Shown here piece by piece: positions 48,681-57,469 of a DNA stretch of 64,000 bases. Within the stretch, counting starts at the first letter, position 1; each line of letters begins with the position of its first letter. The stretch lies in NCBI RefSeq assembly GCF_023634645.1, contig NZ_JAMKMR010000002.1, forward strand, positions 248,001-312,000, read 5' to 3'. The notes beneath the pieces were generated by a model. That model worked only from the letters and a program-made list of their open reading frames with translations. It made no database searches and was not told the DNA's origin. The stretch comes from Vibrio sinus (GTDB lineage Bacteria; Pseudomonadota; Gammaproteobacteria; Enterobacterales; Vibrionaceae). The translations under genes were made by a program, and so were the position numbers.

Positions 48681-50312
48681 TTGTTCAGTTGGAAGAACTT
48701 TAGCTTTCGTCGTAAGTTATTAATTATTATGACACTTTCTGGCTTGGTTGAGCTTTTGGTGCTGACCGCTGCTGGTTTTATTTATATAAAACACTCGCAA
48801 CAAGAAGAAATGGGATTGAAGGCATTAGGCATTGCGCGGTTTTTAGCCAAGTCTCCAACCGTAGTCCATATGGTGGCGAATGAGAATGCTACCGAGATCC
48901 CACTTGAATTTACGGAGCTGACGAAGCTGATAGGTGCCACCTTTATTGTTATCGGCAATGAAAAGGGCATTCGTCTGGTTCATCCACTACAAGAACGCAT
49001 TGGTAAGTCAATGAAAGGGGGAGACAACCAAAAGGCGTTAAAGCTGGGAGACTCTTACGTATCTTATGCACAGGGTTCGTTGGGCTATTCAGTTCGTGGT
49101 AAGACACCAGTGGTTGATCACAATGGAAATATTATAGGTGTGGTCTCGGTTGGCTATTTGCTCGATAGCCTGCAAGACAGAATAGAGCCTTACCTTGCCT
49201 TTCTTATTGCGATGGCATTTTTGGTGGTGATTGTGAATGCCATCTTGTCTAACTATGCCTCAAGGCGCTTTCAAAAAGCGATTCTAGGCTTCGAGCCTGA
49301 GGAAATCAGCCAACTCTATGTTGAATTAGATGTCACCATGGGAACCATTAAAGAAGGTGTGATAAGTATTGATAGCACAGGGGTTGTCCGGTCGATAAAT
49401 AAGAGTGCATGTGAAATATTGGATATTGAGCGGGAAAGTGTGCTCAATCAGCCCATTATTGATGTTCTGCCAGACAGTGATTTGGTAGAAATACTGGAGA
49501 CAAAAAAACCGCAACACGATGTTGACCTGTATTTGAACGATAAGCACATCGTTGCCAATCGAAATCCGATAGTGGTCAAAGGGAAGGTGGTTGGTGCGGT
49601 ATCCAGTTTTCGGCGTCGCGATGAAATCGCAGAGCTGACCAAACAATTATCTAAGACTCGTGAATATGCCGACTTGCTACGTTCACAAACTCACGAGCAC
49701 CAAAATAAATTAAACACGATCAGCGGCTTGGTGCAGCTTGGTGAAACAGAGCAGGTGCAAAAGTTAATTGGCCAAGAATCTGAACGTTATCAAGCGTTGA
49801 TAGGTTTTATCCGTGACGCTGTGCAAGACCCATTGGTGGCAGGATTATTGTTGGGAAAAACCGAGCGAGCTCGTGAGTTAGGCTTGGTGTTAGATATCGA
49901 TGTGGGCAGTCGTCTTGAGCCTTTGCCCGAGCATATCTTGACGGAAGATGTGATTACCATCTTAGGCAACTTAATTGACAATGCTTTCGACGCTATGCGA
50001 CATGAACCGGATCAGGCTGAAACTGTTCCTTATGAATCTGAAGGAGAGTCGGCGACCAAGGTGTTTGTTTCTATCAGTGACTTTGGTGAGGAAGTGATTT
50101 TAGAAGTGGAAGATACAGGATGTGGCTTGCCAGAGGGGATCCCTGTTGCCAAACTCGTCAAGAAAGGGGTGTCGAGCAAAGCGCAAAAGAACCGAGGAGT
50201 GGGGCTATATCTGGTGCACAAATTAGTCAAACAATACGATGGGCAAATGGAATTGATCTCAGGCTCGGTAAAGGGCACCAGAGCAACAGTGTATATCCCG
50301 AAAAGTAAGTGA
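48681..50312 (+). CDS. CitA/DcuS-type sensor histidine kinase
   Basis: 543-residue membrane kinase. Two membrane segments (about 12-36 and 172-194) flank a periplasmic PDC-type sensor domain; a PAS domain follows (about 212-320) and then the HEHQNKLN phosphoacceptor helix with His338, as in DcuS and CitA. The ATPase domain shows the N box (NLIDNAFDAM, about 430), DTGCGLPEG and GVGLYLVHKL. Start is TTG 48681, preceded by GGAGAAG. Homologues sense citrate, fumarate or other C4/C6 acids. It faces the tctCBA genes, so a tricarboxylate is the likely signal, which is inference. Confidence 0.88.
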   Translation: MFSWKNFSFRRKLLIIMTLSGLVELLVLTAAGFIYIKHSQQEEMGLKALGIARFLAKSPTVVHMVANENATEIPLEFTELTKLIGATFIVIGNEKGIRLVHPLQERIGKSMKGGDNQKALKLGDSYVSYAQGSLGYSVRGKTPVVDHNGNIIGVVSVGYLLDSLQDRIEPYLAFLIAMAFLVVIVNAILSNYASRRFQKAILGFEPEEISQLYVELDVTMGTIKEGVISIDSTGVVRSINKSACEILDIERESVLNQPIIDVLPDSDLVEILETKKPQHDVDLYLNDKHIVANRNPIVVKGKVVGAVSSFRRRDEIAELTKQLSKTREYADLLRSQTHEHQNKLNTISGLVQLGETEQVQKLIGQESERYQALIGFIRDAVQDPLVAGLLLGKTERARELGLVLDIDVGSRLEPLPEHILTEDVITILGNLIDNAFDAMRHEPDQAETVPYESEGESATKVFVSISDFGEEVILEVEDTGCGLPEGIPVAKLVKKGVSSKAQKNRGVGLYLVHKLVKQYDGQMELISGSVKGTRATVYIPKSK

Positions 50313-50314
50313 AT

Positions 50315-51001
50315 ATGAAGACAACGACAAAAGTGATGATCATTGAAGATGATCAGGGCATCGCCGAGGTACATAACCGATATTTACAACAAATTGATGG
50401 ATTTGAGGTGGTAGGTATTGCCACCTCACAAAGTGAAGCAGAAATACAGTTGGAGCTGTTACAGCCAGAGCTTGTGTTACTTGATGTGTATTTACCAGAT
50501 GGCGATGGGCTAGATATTTTGCGCCAAGTGAGATTGCAAAAACAGCACTGTGATGTGATCTTAATTACCGCTGCTCGAGATGTGGATACCTTACAAGAAG
50601 CGATGCGTGGTGGCGTGGTTGACTATTTGTTAAAGCCAGTGATTTTCTCCCGTCTTGAGTCAGCGCTGAATAAATATCGTGCTCAGAAGCAAGAGTTGGC
50701 TAGCGCGTCAGATCTTGATCAGAAGCTGGTCGATAAAATGCTGCAGCCTTCCAGTCAATCCGAATCCGACGCCAATCAATTACCCAAAGGGATTGATGGT
50801 ATGACCCTAGATAAGATCCGGGCACTTTTTACCGAGGAGATTCAACTCACGGCTGACGAGGCTGGGGTAAAAATTGGAGCCAGCCGCACTACAGCAAGGC
50901 GTTATTTGGAATATTTGATTGGCACTGGCGAGCTGGTTGCAGATATTGAGTATGGCACGGTAGGCCGCCCGGAACGAAGCTATAAAAAGTTAGTCAGGTA
51001 A
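50315..51001 (+). CDS. CitB/DcuR-type response regulator
   Basis: 228-residue transcription regulator with an N-terminal receiver (acidic IEDD near 10-13, phosphoacceptor Asp57 in LLDVYLPDG, Lys in LLKPV near 106) and a C-terminal winged-helix DNA-binding domain (TADEAGVKIGASRTTARRYLEYL, near 180). It follows the kinase stop by two bases; GTG 50309, overlapping the kinase stop, is an alternative start. Partner of the kinase and probably activator of tctCBA. Confidence 0.88.
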   Translation: MKTTTKVMIIEDDQGIAEVHNRYLQQIDGFEVVGIATSQSEAEIQLELLQPELVLLDVYLPDGDGLDILRQVRLQKQHCDVILITAARDVDTLQEAMRGGVVDYLLKPVIFSRLESALNKYRAQKQELASASDLDQKLVDKMLQPSSQSESDANQLPKGIDGMTLDKIRALFTEEIQLTADEAGVKIGASRTTARRYLEYLIGTGELVADIEYGTVGRPERSYKKLVR

Positions 51002-51018
51002 GTGATAACTTACCTGAC
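50993..51018. terminator. Hairpin at the convergent ends of the response regulator and tctA
   Basis: GTCAGGTAAGT, GATA loop, ACTTACCTGAC form a perfect 11-bp stem that contains the regulator's TAA stop codon. No long T run follows on either strand, so it may protect 3' ends rather than terminate. Confidence 0.6.
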
Positions 51019-51039
51019 GTTGTTCAGATTATTGTGTGG

Positions 51040-52569
51040 CTAATTGGTCGCCGACGTGGTTTGACGCTGTTTAAAGTAGCTGATGGCTTTGCTGAGGATC
51101 GGAGCGGCTAAAACCACGACCGCTAGAGTAGTGAACACCGCTGTAATTGGACGATCCCATAAGAAGCTTAATTCACCATCACTGATCATCAGTGCCCGCC
51201 TTAAATTCTCTTCCATCAGCCCACCCAATATAAAGCCAAGTAATAGCGGTGCAAGTGGGAAATTTGCCAGCCTCAAAGCAATAGCGGCCATGGCAATGAT
51301 CAGCATGATAAACACATCCATAGTATTAAACGACACCAGATACACCCCTGTGATGGAGAAGAAAAGTATCATGGGCAGCAATACAGTGCGTGGCACCATC
51401 AATAGCTTAGAAATATACGGAATTAACGGCAAATTGAGGATAATCAACACGATATTACCAAAATACATCGAGATAATGACTGACCAAAATACATCTGGGT
51501 GATCGACAAATAGTCTTGGGCCTGGCTGTATACCATAGGCGATGAGTGCCCCTAACATGATTGCTGTGGTGCCCGAGCCAGGAATACCTAGCGTTAATAG
51601 CGGGACGAAAGAGCCACTTGAGGCCGCATTGTTGGCAGACTCTGGTGCGACAAGGCCGCGTATACTGCCTTTACCAAACTCTTCCCGTTTCTTTTTCGGT
51701 GCAAGGTTGCGCTCCATACCATAGCTTAAAAACGCAGCTATGGTAGCGCCAGCGCCAGGTAACACACCAGTAAAGAAGCCCAGCACAGAAGAGCGCAGAG
51801 ACACCGGAGCGACTTCTTTTATTTCCTCTTTGCTGACTTTCATACTGCCAATGTTATTTAGCTTACTGCTCTCCTCTTTTCGAGTATCGTTTTGCGGCTT
51901 GAGAACTCCCATTAAAGTCTCACCCAGGGCAAAAGTCGCCATCGCTAACAACAAGAAGCTGAACCCATCCATCAGATCAGTGAAACCAAAGGTGAAACGC
52001 TCGACGCCCACTCCTTTGTCTATACCCACTGTAGAAAGCATCAAGCCTAGAATGGTCATCATCCAAGCTTTTAGTACTTGGCCTTTACCTGCAAATGCGG
52101 CAACCGCGGATAAACCTACGAGCATTAATGCAAAATAATCGGATGACTGAAAGCTCAACGACACACTGGCTAGTGCCGGGGCGGCAACCAACAACATGAT
52201 GGCGGAAAGGGTCCCTCCGGTGAATGACGAGTAGGCGGCCAGAGCCAGTGCTTTACCAGCCATGCCTTTTTGTGCCATGGGATAGCCATCAAAAGCTGTG
52301 ACAACCGTTGACGAGCAGCCTGGTGCATTGATGAGAATGGAGGAGGTCGAGCCGCCAAAGACAGCGCCATAATACACACCTGCCATTAATATCAGCCCAG
52401 AGGCAGGATCGAGGCCATAACTAATAGGAATCATCAGTGCAATGGCTGAAATAGGGCCTAATCCAGGTAGCATGCCGATGAAAGTCCCAACGAAACAGCC
52501 AACAATGACCATCATAATATTCATCGGCATGACCGCGGTGGAAAGCCCCGCTAATATTCCGTCTAACAT
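51040..52569 (-). CDS. tctA: Tripartite tricarboxylate transporter large membrane subunit TctA
   Basis: 509-residue inner-membrane protein with about 12 hydrophobic segments. The GMLPGLGPISAIALMIP (about 32) and GVLPGAGATIAAFLSY (about 265) repeats are the conserved substrate-path motifs of TctA. It carries the substrate handed over by TctC, driven by an ion gradient. It follows tctB by 9 bases and is the last gene of tctCBA. Confidence 0.95.
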   Translation of the reverse strand: MLDGILAGLSTAVMPMNIMMVIVGCFVGTFIGMLPGLGPISAIALMIPISYGLDPASGLILMAGVYYGAVFGGSTSSILINAPGCSSTVVTAFDGYPMAQKGMAGKALALAAYSSFTGGTLSAIMLLVAAPALASVSLSFQSSDYFALMLVGLSAVAAFAGKGQVLKAWMMTILGLMLSTVGIDKGVGVERFTFGFTDLMDGFSFLLLAMATFALGETLMGVLKPQNDTRKEESSKLNNIGSMKVSKEEIKEVAPVSLRSSVLGFFTGVLPGAGATIAAFLSYGMERNLAPKKKREEFGKGSIRGLVAPESANNAASSGSFVPLLTLGIPGSGTTAIMLGALIAYGIQPGPRLFVDHPDVFWSVIISMYFGNIVLIILNLPLIPYISKLLMVPRTVLLPMILFFSITGVYLVSFNTMDVFIMLIIAMAAIALRLANFPLAPLLLGFILGGLMEENLRRALMISDGELSFLWDRPITAVFTTLAVVVLAAPILSKAISYFKQRQTTSATN

Positions 52570-52578
52570 ATTATTCTC

Positions 52579-53058
52579 CTACCAAGCCGAAAATAAAACG
52601 CCAGGCTCGAGATAGATGTCTAGGCCTTGCGTGAGTAATAGATAAAATGCGATAACAAAGGGAAAGGATGCGCCAAAGAGGATGGACTTTTTTCTCTCAC
52701 CCAACAGATAAAAACCCGCCAGTAAAAATAGCCCAGTAGCCAGTACAAAGCCGATGTAGTTCAGGCCTAAGCCATATAACGCCATCAATACGAGAAAGCC
52801 ACTAAGCAGTTTCCAGTTAAATCCGAGTAAAGACGCGCTTTTCTCATCAGGTTTGGCTGTCACCAGAAGTATTAGCGACAAAATAACGCCAAATGCGGTG
52901 AGCAGGGTAGGTAGCGTTCGAGCGGTAAAAGGTTCGTATTCATCACCGGGGAACATGGGAATTTGTGAGGTTTGGTAGCCGTAGCCAAGACACACGAGCA
53001 GAAAAATCATCGCAGCGATGCGGTCGCGACAAAATAGCATTGTTGATTGTACAGACAT
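52579..53058 (-). CDS. tctB: Tripartite tricarboxylate transporter small membrane subunit TctB
   Basis: 159-residue protein with four hydrophobic segments and a periplasmic loop containing PMFPGDEYEPFTARTLPTLL near residue 35, the usual weakly conserved TctB pattern. It lies between tctC and tctA. Confidence 0.9.
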   Translation of the reverse strand: MSVQSTMLFCRDRIAAMIFLLVCLGYGYQTSQIPMFPGDEYEPFTARTLPTLLTAFGVILSLILLVTAKPDEKSASLLGFNWKLLSGFLVLMALYGLGLNYIGFVLATGLFLLAGFYLLGERKKSILFGASFPFVIAFYLLLTQGLDIYLEPGVLFSAW

Positions 53059-53145
53059 AACATATCCAAGACTAAAAGAGAGAATGCTTAAAGGTAGACG
53101 GAGCTGAGATCAGGTAACCTCTACTCCGTCTAGTGGTGGCGCAAG

Positions 53146-54117
53146 TTAGTTAAGGAAGCCGAGTTCACGCATCAGTGATCCCATTTGCTTTTCTTGGTCT
53201 TCAAGAAAGTGGTAAAAATCTTGATCGGGTTTGTAATTATCAATCCAACCATTTCGATTGCGCACCGTTGCCCACTCGTCGGTTTTATACATGTCTTTGA
53301 GCACTAAGTTGTACTGATCTATCTTGGCTTGAGATATGCCGGGAGCGGCAAAGAATCCACGCCAGTTGGCAAATACGGTTTTGTTGCCATATTCGGTTAG
53401 TGTTGGAACATCAGGTGCGGAAGGTAGGCGCTTTGGCGCGGTGACCGCCAATATTCTTACCTGGCCATTTTTCGACATTTCCAATACTTCACCTAGGCCC
53501 GTGGATAAAAGCTGTGTTTCACCAGATAACAGGGCGGCCATCGCTTTTCCTCCGGCATCGTAGGCAATGTAACGAACTTTCTTAGGATCAAATCCTTCGC
53601 CTTTGAATGCAGCGGCAATTACCAAGTGATCAGCACTACCGCGTGCCGAGCCTCCGGCAATTTTCACTTTACGCGGGTTAGCTTTAAAATCGTTGACCAC
53701 CTGTTGCCAGTTTTTATATTTAGAGTCAGCAGACACAACGATGGCACCATAATCGGCGATAGTTGCTGCTACGGGAGTCAGATCGCGAAAAGATTGAGGA
53801 AAAATGCCGGTCAGCGATCGAATCACAATGGGGGTTGAATTGACCATCAAGGTATCACCTTGACGCTTGGCGGTCTCTATGAGGTGAGCAATCGCTTTGC
53901 CGCCACCGCCGCCTGAGAGATTTTGAAACGATACCTTATCGACAATGCCTGCTTTGACCAACGCATCACCAGTGCTTCTTGCGGTCATATCCCAGCCACC
54001 ACCAGCGCCGCCTGGAATTAAAAAGTGGATTTTCTGCATATCAGAAGCGAATGTACTCAGTGAGACGCTGGCTGTTAGGGCCAGTGCTGTCAATGTTTTT
54101 GTAAGTCCTTTGACCAT
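53146..54117 (-). CDS. tctC: Tripartite tricarboxylate transporter substrate-binding protein TctC
   Basis: 323-residue periplasmic protein of the Bug/TctC superfamily. The signal peptide (MVKGLTKTLTALALTASVSLSTFA) precedes the ligand-site loops FLIPGGAGGGWDMTAR (about 32) and KIAGGSARGSADHL (about 152). The family binds citrate, tricarballylate or other carboxylates. The promoter region upstream contains TGTTCATGAACA. Confidence 0.93.
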   Translation of the reverse strand: MVKGLTKTLTALALTASVSLSTFASDMQKIHFLIPGGAGGGWDMTARSTGDALVKAGIVDKVSFQNLSGGGGGKAIAHLIETAKRQGDTLMVNSTPIVIRSLTGIFPQSFRDLTPVAATIADYGAIVVSADSKYKNWQQVVNDFKANPRKVKIAGGSARGSADHLVIAAAFKGEGFDPKKVRYIAYDAGGKAMAALLSGETQLLSTGLGEVLEMSKNGQVRILAVTAPKRLPSAPDVPTLTEYGNKTVFANWRGFFAAPGISQAKIDQYNLVLKDMYKTDEWATVRNRNGWIDNYKPDQDFYHFLEDQEKQMGSLMRELGFLN

Positions 54118-54270
54118 GTCGTTTCCCCCGTTGGATACAGTTTTTAATTTTTTGATTGTTAAATTTATGTTTATTTTTGTGGTTGGTTGTTAACTTAGAA
54201 TGGGGAGAGAGGATTGGACAGATAGAGAAATTAAAAAGAATAAAAAATAAAAAGTGAATAATGTTCATAT

Positions 54271-54282
54271 TGTTCATGAACA
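54271..54282. promoter_or_regulatory. 12-bp palindrome upstream of tctC
   Basis: TGTTCATGAACA is a perfect palindrome preceded by a partial direct copy (TGTTCATAT at 54262), 154 bases before the tctC start. It may be the response-regulator site. Confidence 0.3.
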
Positions 54283-54296
54283 GGCGATAGGCATGA

Positions 54297-54322
54297 ATCA
54301 GCCACATAGAGTCGTGGCTGAT
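54297..54322 (-). terminator. Hairpin after the Nramp-family gene
   Basis: ATCAGCCAC and GTGGCTGAT form a 9-bp perfect stem with an 8-base loop, 46 bases after the gene's stop on the minus strand. No T run follows. Confidence 0.4.
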
Positions 54323-54367
54323 AGGCTAGGCTAGGGTTGGGTGAGTGTGGCCTGAATAGGGGTTAGA

Positions 54368-55639
54368 TCAGATAAACCACTTCCACCAAACGAATATCGC
54401 TAAAAAGCCAAACAGATAAACCAGCCCTAAGATGGACAACGATTTAAGTATCTTGCCCGATCTTGTCTCAGATGGCAGAGCAGGATTATTAATTAATAGG
54501 TAGTTTAACAGAGCAAAAAATGGCGTAGTGATAAAAGCCATGATCATGGCAAAGTTGAGCATTGGCATTAATGATGAAGAAAAGAATAGCAATATGATGA
54601 TGGCGCAGATAGAAATCACCCACATCCAAGCTTGAGTCACTTTGCTGTTGCATTCAGGCTGACGCTTCAGTAGTCGTTGGGACTCTGAAATGACCCTAGC
54701 GTATCCATCAATCACCGTAATGGTACTGCCAAAGATACAGAAAAAGGCAATGATGGCGATAAGATAACGTGACCACTCGCCAATGGTAGTGGCATACATG
54801 CCGACTAGTTGGTGGGTAAATCCGACCCCGGAACTAGATAGCTGAGCCCCTGAACCGTGGATGATGAGTGCGCCTAATGCTAAGAATATCAAGGCTAATA
54901 AGGTGGTCCCTATATAGCCGACATTAAAGTCAAAAAATGCCGATTGTGCGGTGACGTTATGATGTCGCTTCTGATTTTTCAGCCACATTGAAGTAATGCT
55001 GGAAATCTCAATTGGAGCAGGCATCCAGCCCATGGTTATTACTATAAAGCCGATGGCTGCAAGGTTCCAAGGAGATAACTCTGGCTGTATGACTTGTGTG
55101 CTGGCAGGCAAATCTAAAGCAATCAGCACTGCCACAACAGTTGCAATAGACAAGGTTGCCATAATGAATTTGGAGAGTAGGTCGAGAGCACGATAATGTC
55201 CTGCGATCAAAATGGCTAAGCACACGGCGACAATTATGGTCGATAGCCAGGTGATAGGTAAGGTGACAGGAAGAAAGTAGCCCAATAAATTGGCGCTGAA
55301 TATGACCAACGCCGCGGTATTGATAAAGGCTGAAATGATACACAAGAAGGCATATAGGTACAGATAAAATCGGCCAAGTAGAGAATATCCTTCGACTAAG
55401 CTTTTGCCTGTCCCCATTGTGTATTGAACACCAGCGCGAAAAAAAGGGTACTTTAAGATATTGACCAACAAAATCAGCCCGGCGAGCTGCCATCCATATA
55501 TCGCACCTGCTTTGGTCGATGCCACAAGGTGTGATCCTCCGACAGCGGCTGCGGCCATCATGATACCAGGGCCAAGTAATCGAATCAGTTTGGTGATAGG
55601 TAATGGAGAAGAAGAGTTGAGCGGAGGTGTTTGATCCAT
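54368..55639 (-). CDS. Nramp-family transporter with non-canonical metal-site motifs
   Basis: 423-residue integral membrane protein with about 11 hydrophobic segments and the general Nramp/LeuT-like layout. The TM1 region reads LLGPGIMMAAAAVGGSHLVAS, where canonical Mn/Fe carriers have DPGN, and TM6 reads MGWMPAPIEISS, where they have the metal-binding A-M-P-H. Hence transition-metal transport cannot be assumed; related non-canonical members include magnesium carriers and uncharacterised groups. It follows the tctC promoter region and is not in the tct operon (opposite ends 250 bases apart, same strand). Substrate unknown. Confidence 0.75.
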   Translation of the reverse strand: MDQTPPLNSSSPLPITKLIRLLGPGIMMAAAAVGGSHLVASTKAGAIYGWQLAGLILLVNILKYPFFRAGVQYTMGTGKSLVEGYSLLGRFYLYLYAFLCIISAFINTAALVIFSANLLGYFLPVTLPITWLSTIIVAVCLAILIAGHYRALDLLSKFIMATLSIATVVAVLIALDLPASTQVIQPELSPWNLAAIGFIVITMGWMPAPIEISSITSMWLKNQKRHHNVTAQSAFFDFNVGYIGTTLLALIFLALGALIIHGSGAQLSSSGVGFTHQLVGMYATTIGEWSRYLIAIIAFFCIFGSTITVIDGYARVISESQRLLKRQPECNSKVTQAWMWVISICAIIILLFFSSSLMPMLNFAMIMAFITTPFFALLNYLLINNPALPSETRSGKILKSLSILGLVYLFGFLAIFVWWKWFI

Positions 55640-55815
55640 GTTTGCTTCCTGCGGTTTGGTTTTTTCAGTGATTTATTATTCTCTATTTAACCATGCAATC
55701 TTACTGGCAGCGATAGTGAGGAATGTGATCGGTTTTACTTTTTAGTACAAGGGCAGTCCAGCTAGGGTATAATCCGGCCAATTTTACGCTCGAACCGAAC
55801 AGGCTGCTGCATGAC

Positions 55816-56553
55816 ATGGCTATGACTGAATACCATCCACCAACTGACCCGTGGATTAACATTGTGTTTGAAGATGAACACCTTTTAGTGGCCAACAAGC
55901 CACCAGGGTTGCTTTCCGTGCCAGGTAAACGAGAAGAGCATTATGACAGTTTGTGGAGCCGACTTGTTGCTGACTTTCCTGATATCCAGGTGGTCCATCG
56001 CTTGGATATGTCTACTTCTGGTCTTATGCTATTTGCTAAAAATAAATCGGCAGAACGCACGTTGAAGAAGCAATTTCAATATCGCTTAACTCACAAGATC
56101 TATTATGCCCGTGTGTGGGGGAATATTGAGAACGATAAAGGTGAGATCGATTTGCCCTTAATCTGTGATTGGCCAAACCGTCCGAAGCAAAAAGTATGTT
56201 TTGAACATGGCAAGCCTTCTAAAACTTTGTATCAGGTTGTTGAAAGAGAAGACAAATGCTGTGTCGTTCGCTTGTTACCCATTACGGGCCGGTCACATCA
56301 GCTTAGAGTTCATATGCAGGCATTAGGCAACCCTATTGTTGGTGATGAATTTTATGCTGGCGAAGAGGCGTTAGCATTTTCCGAACGTCTTCAATTACAT
56401 GCTGCAGAATTGAGCTTTTACCACCCTGAGACTGAAAAGCTGTCTAATGTTTTTGCTGAGTGTGAATTTTACCCCGCGGCGAAAGCACAGATTTTTCAGC
56501 ACTTTGATGCGGCACCAATGCTACCAGACTACAAAAAATTACCTAGACCATAA
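55816..56553 (+). CDS. rluA: rRNA/tRNA pseudouridine synthase RluA
   Basis: 245-residue enzyme. The catalytic Asp lies in VVHRLDMSTSGLMLFAK (about 75-91), and GRSHQLRVHMQALGNPIVGD near 155-175 is the conserved RluA-family motif. RluA modifies U746 of 23S rRNA and U32 of several tRNAs. The short length without an S4 domain, and the rapA link known from E. coli, favour RluA over RluC or RluD. The start is ATG 55816 or ATG 55822. Confidence 0.92.
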   Translation: MAMTEYHPPTDPWINIVFEDEHLLVANKPPGLLSVPGKREEHYDSLWSRLVADFPDIQVVHRLDMSTSGLMLFAKNKSAERTLKKQFQYRLTHKIYYARVWGNIENDKGEIDLPLICDWPNRPKQKVCFEHGKPSKTLYQVVEREDKCCVVRLLPITGRSHQLRVHMQALGNPIVGDEFYAGEEALAFSERLQLHAAELSFYHPETEKLSNVFAECEFYPAAKAQIFQHFDAAPMLPDYKKLPRP

Positions 56554-56585
56554 CGTTCTCAGCTGCAATCACGTTATTAAGAGCA

Positions 56586-57362
56586 TCACTTTACAGTGTT
56601 GTTTGAGTGTTCAAGTTTCCATTTACTCAGCCCTTGATTAAACTCAGCGAGAATTTTTTCGCTGTTTGGGTGAGATTTTGGAATCAACAAGTAGTTGTGA
56701 TTGGTGAGAAATGCTACTGGGTGGTGGGTGATTTGGCCTTCTAATTCAGGCTGCTGCATTAGCACGTAGTAGCCGATATGCACCTCTTCAGGGTACAAAT
56801 CAATACGTTTGTGAGATAAGCGCAATAAATTCTGTTTTGGCTCGTTGACTCGGCTCATCGTAACTTGTTTGTCTTCGATCAGTTGGTTAAGTTCATCGCC
56901 ATAACTATAACCTAGGCCACCACCAAGATGTTTGCCTTTTATGTCGCTGAGGGTTTTCCAGTCGAATTGATTATCGACGTGGTGAAAAAACACGAACTCT
57001 TCGCGACTGACTGGCTCGCTATAGTGAAAGTGCTCGGTTCTAGCCTCGTCAAACATCCATATCGCGGTGGCATCAAATTTACCTTGTGCAGCTTCATTGT
57101 AAGCGCGTTTCCACGGCAGGAAATAAAACTCGACTTGGTAACCTTGGTAAGCAAATGCTTGAGTGACAATCTGTGCAACAAAGCCGTGGTTTTGTAAGTT
57201 TTGACCTATAAATGGTGGCCATTCACCAGCGCTGATGCGTATCACTTTATTATCGACGGAAGAAGATGGGGTTGTCTCAGCCAGTGAAGAACTGCTACTA
57301 AGTAACAAAGCTAAGGTTAACAGTAGCGCAATATGTTTTAGCGAGTGCAAGCGAGAATCCAT
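56586..57362 (-). CDS. Orphan periplasmic amino-acid-type binding protein (SBP family 3)
   Basis: 258 residues with a signal peptide (about 1-29, HIALLLTLALLLSSSSSLA) and a family-3 fold: IRISAGEWPPFIGQNL (about 42), FYFLPWKRAYNEAAQGKFDA near 80-100 and DIKGKHLGGGLGYSYGDEL near 140. No permease or ATPase gene is adjacent, so it may be a stand-alone sensor ligand-binding protein or use a remote transporter. Ligand unknown. Confidence 0.85.
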   Translation of the reverse strand: MDSRLHSLKHIALLLTLALLLSSSSSLAETTPSSSVDNKVIRISAGEWPPFIGQNLQNHGFVAQIVTQAFAYQGYQVEFYFLPWKRAYNEAAQGKFDATAIWMFDEARTEHFHYSEPVSREEFVFFHHVDNQFDWKTLSDIKGKHLGGGLGYSYGDELNQLIEDKQVTMSRVNEPKQNLLRLSHKRIDLYPEEVHIGYYVLMQQPELEGQITHHPVAFLTNHNYLLIPKSHPNSEKILAEFNQGLSKWKLEHSNNTVK

Positions 57363-57429
57363 GCCACGTTCCTCCCTACGAACCCTCTTTTTTAATGGTA
57401 GTCAATAAATGGGTAAATAGGCAGAAAAA

Positions 57430-57449
57430 AGGCAGCACAGAGGCTGCCT
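57430..57449 (-). terminator. Terminator after valS
   Basis: On the minus strand AGGCAGC, 6-base loop, GCTGCCT followed by TTTTT, 20 bases after the valS stop. Confidence 0.92.
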
Positions 57450-57469
57450 AGGAATGAATATCTTAGCGA

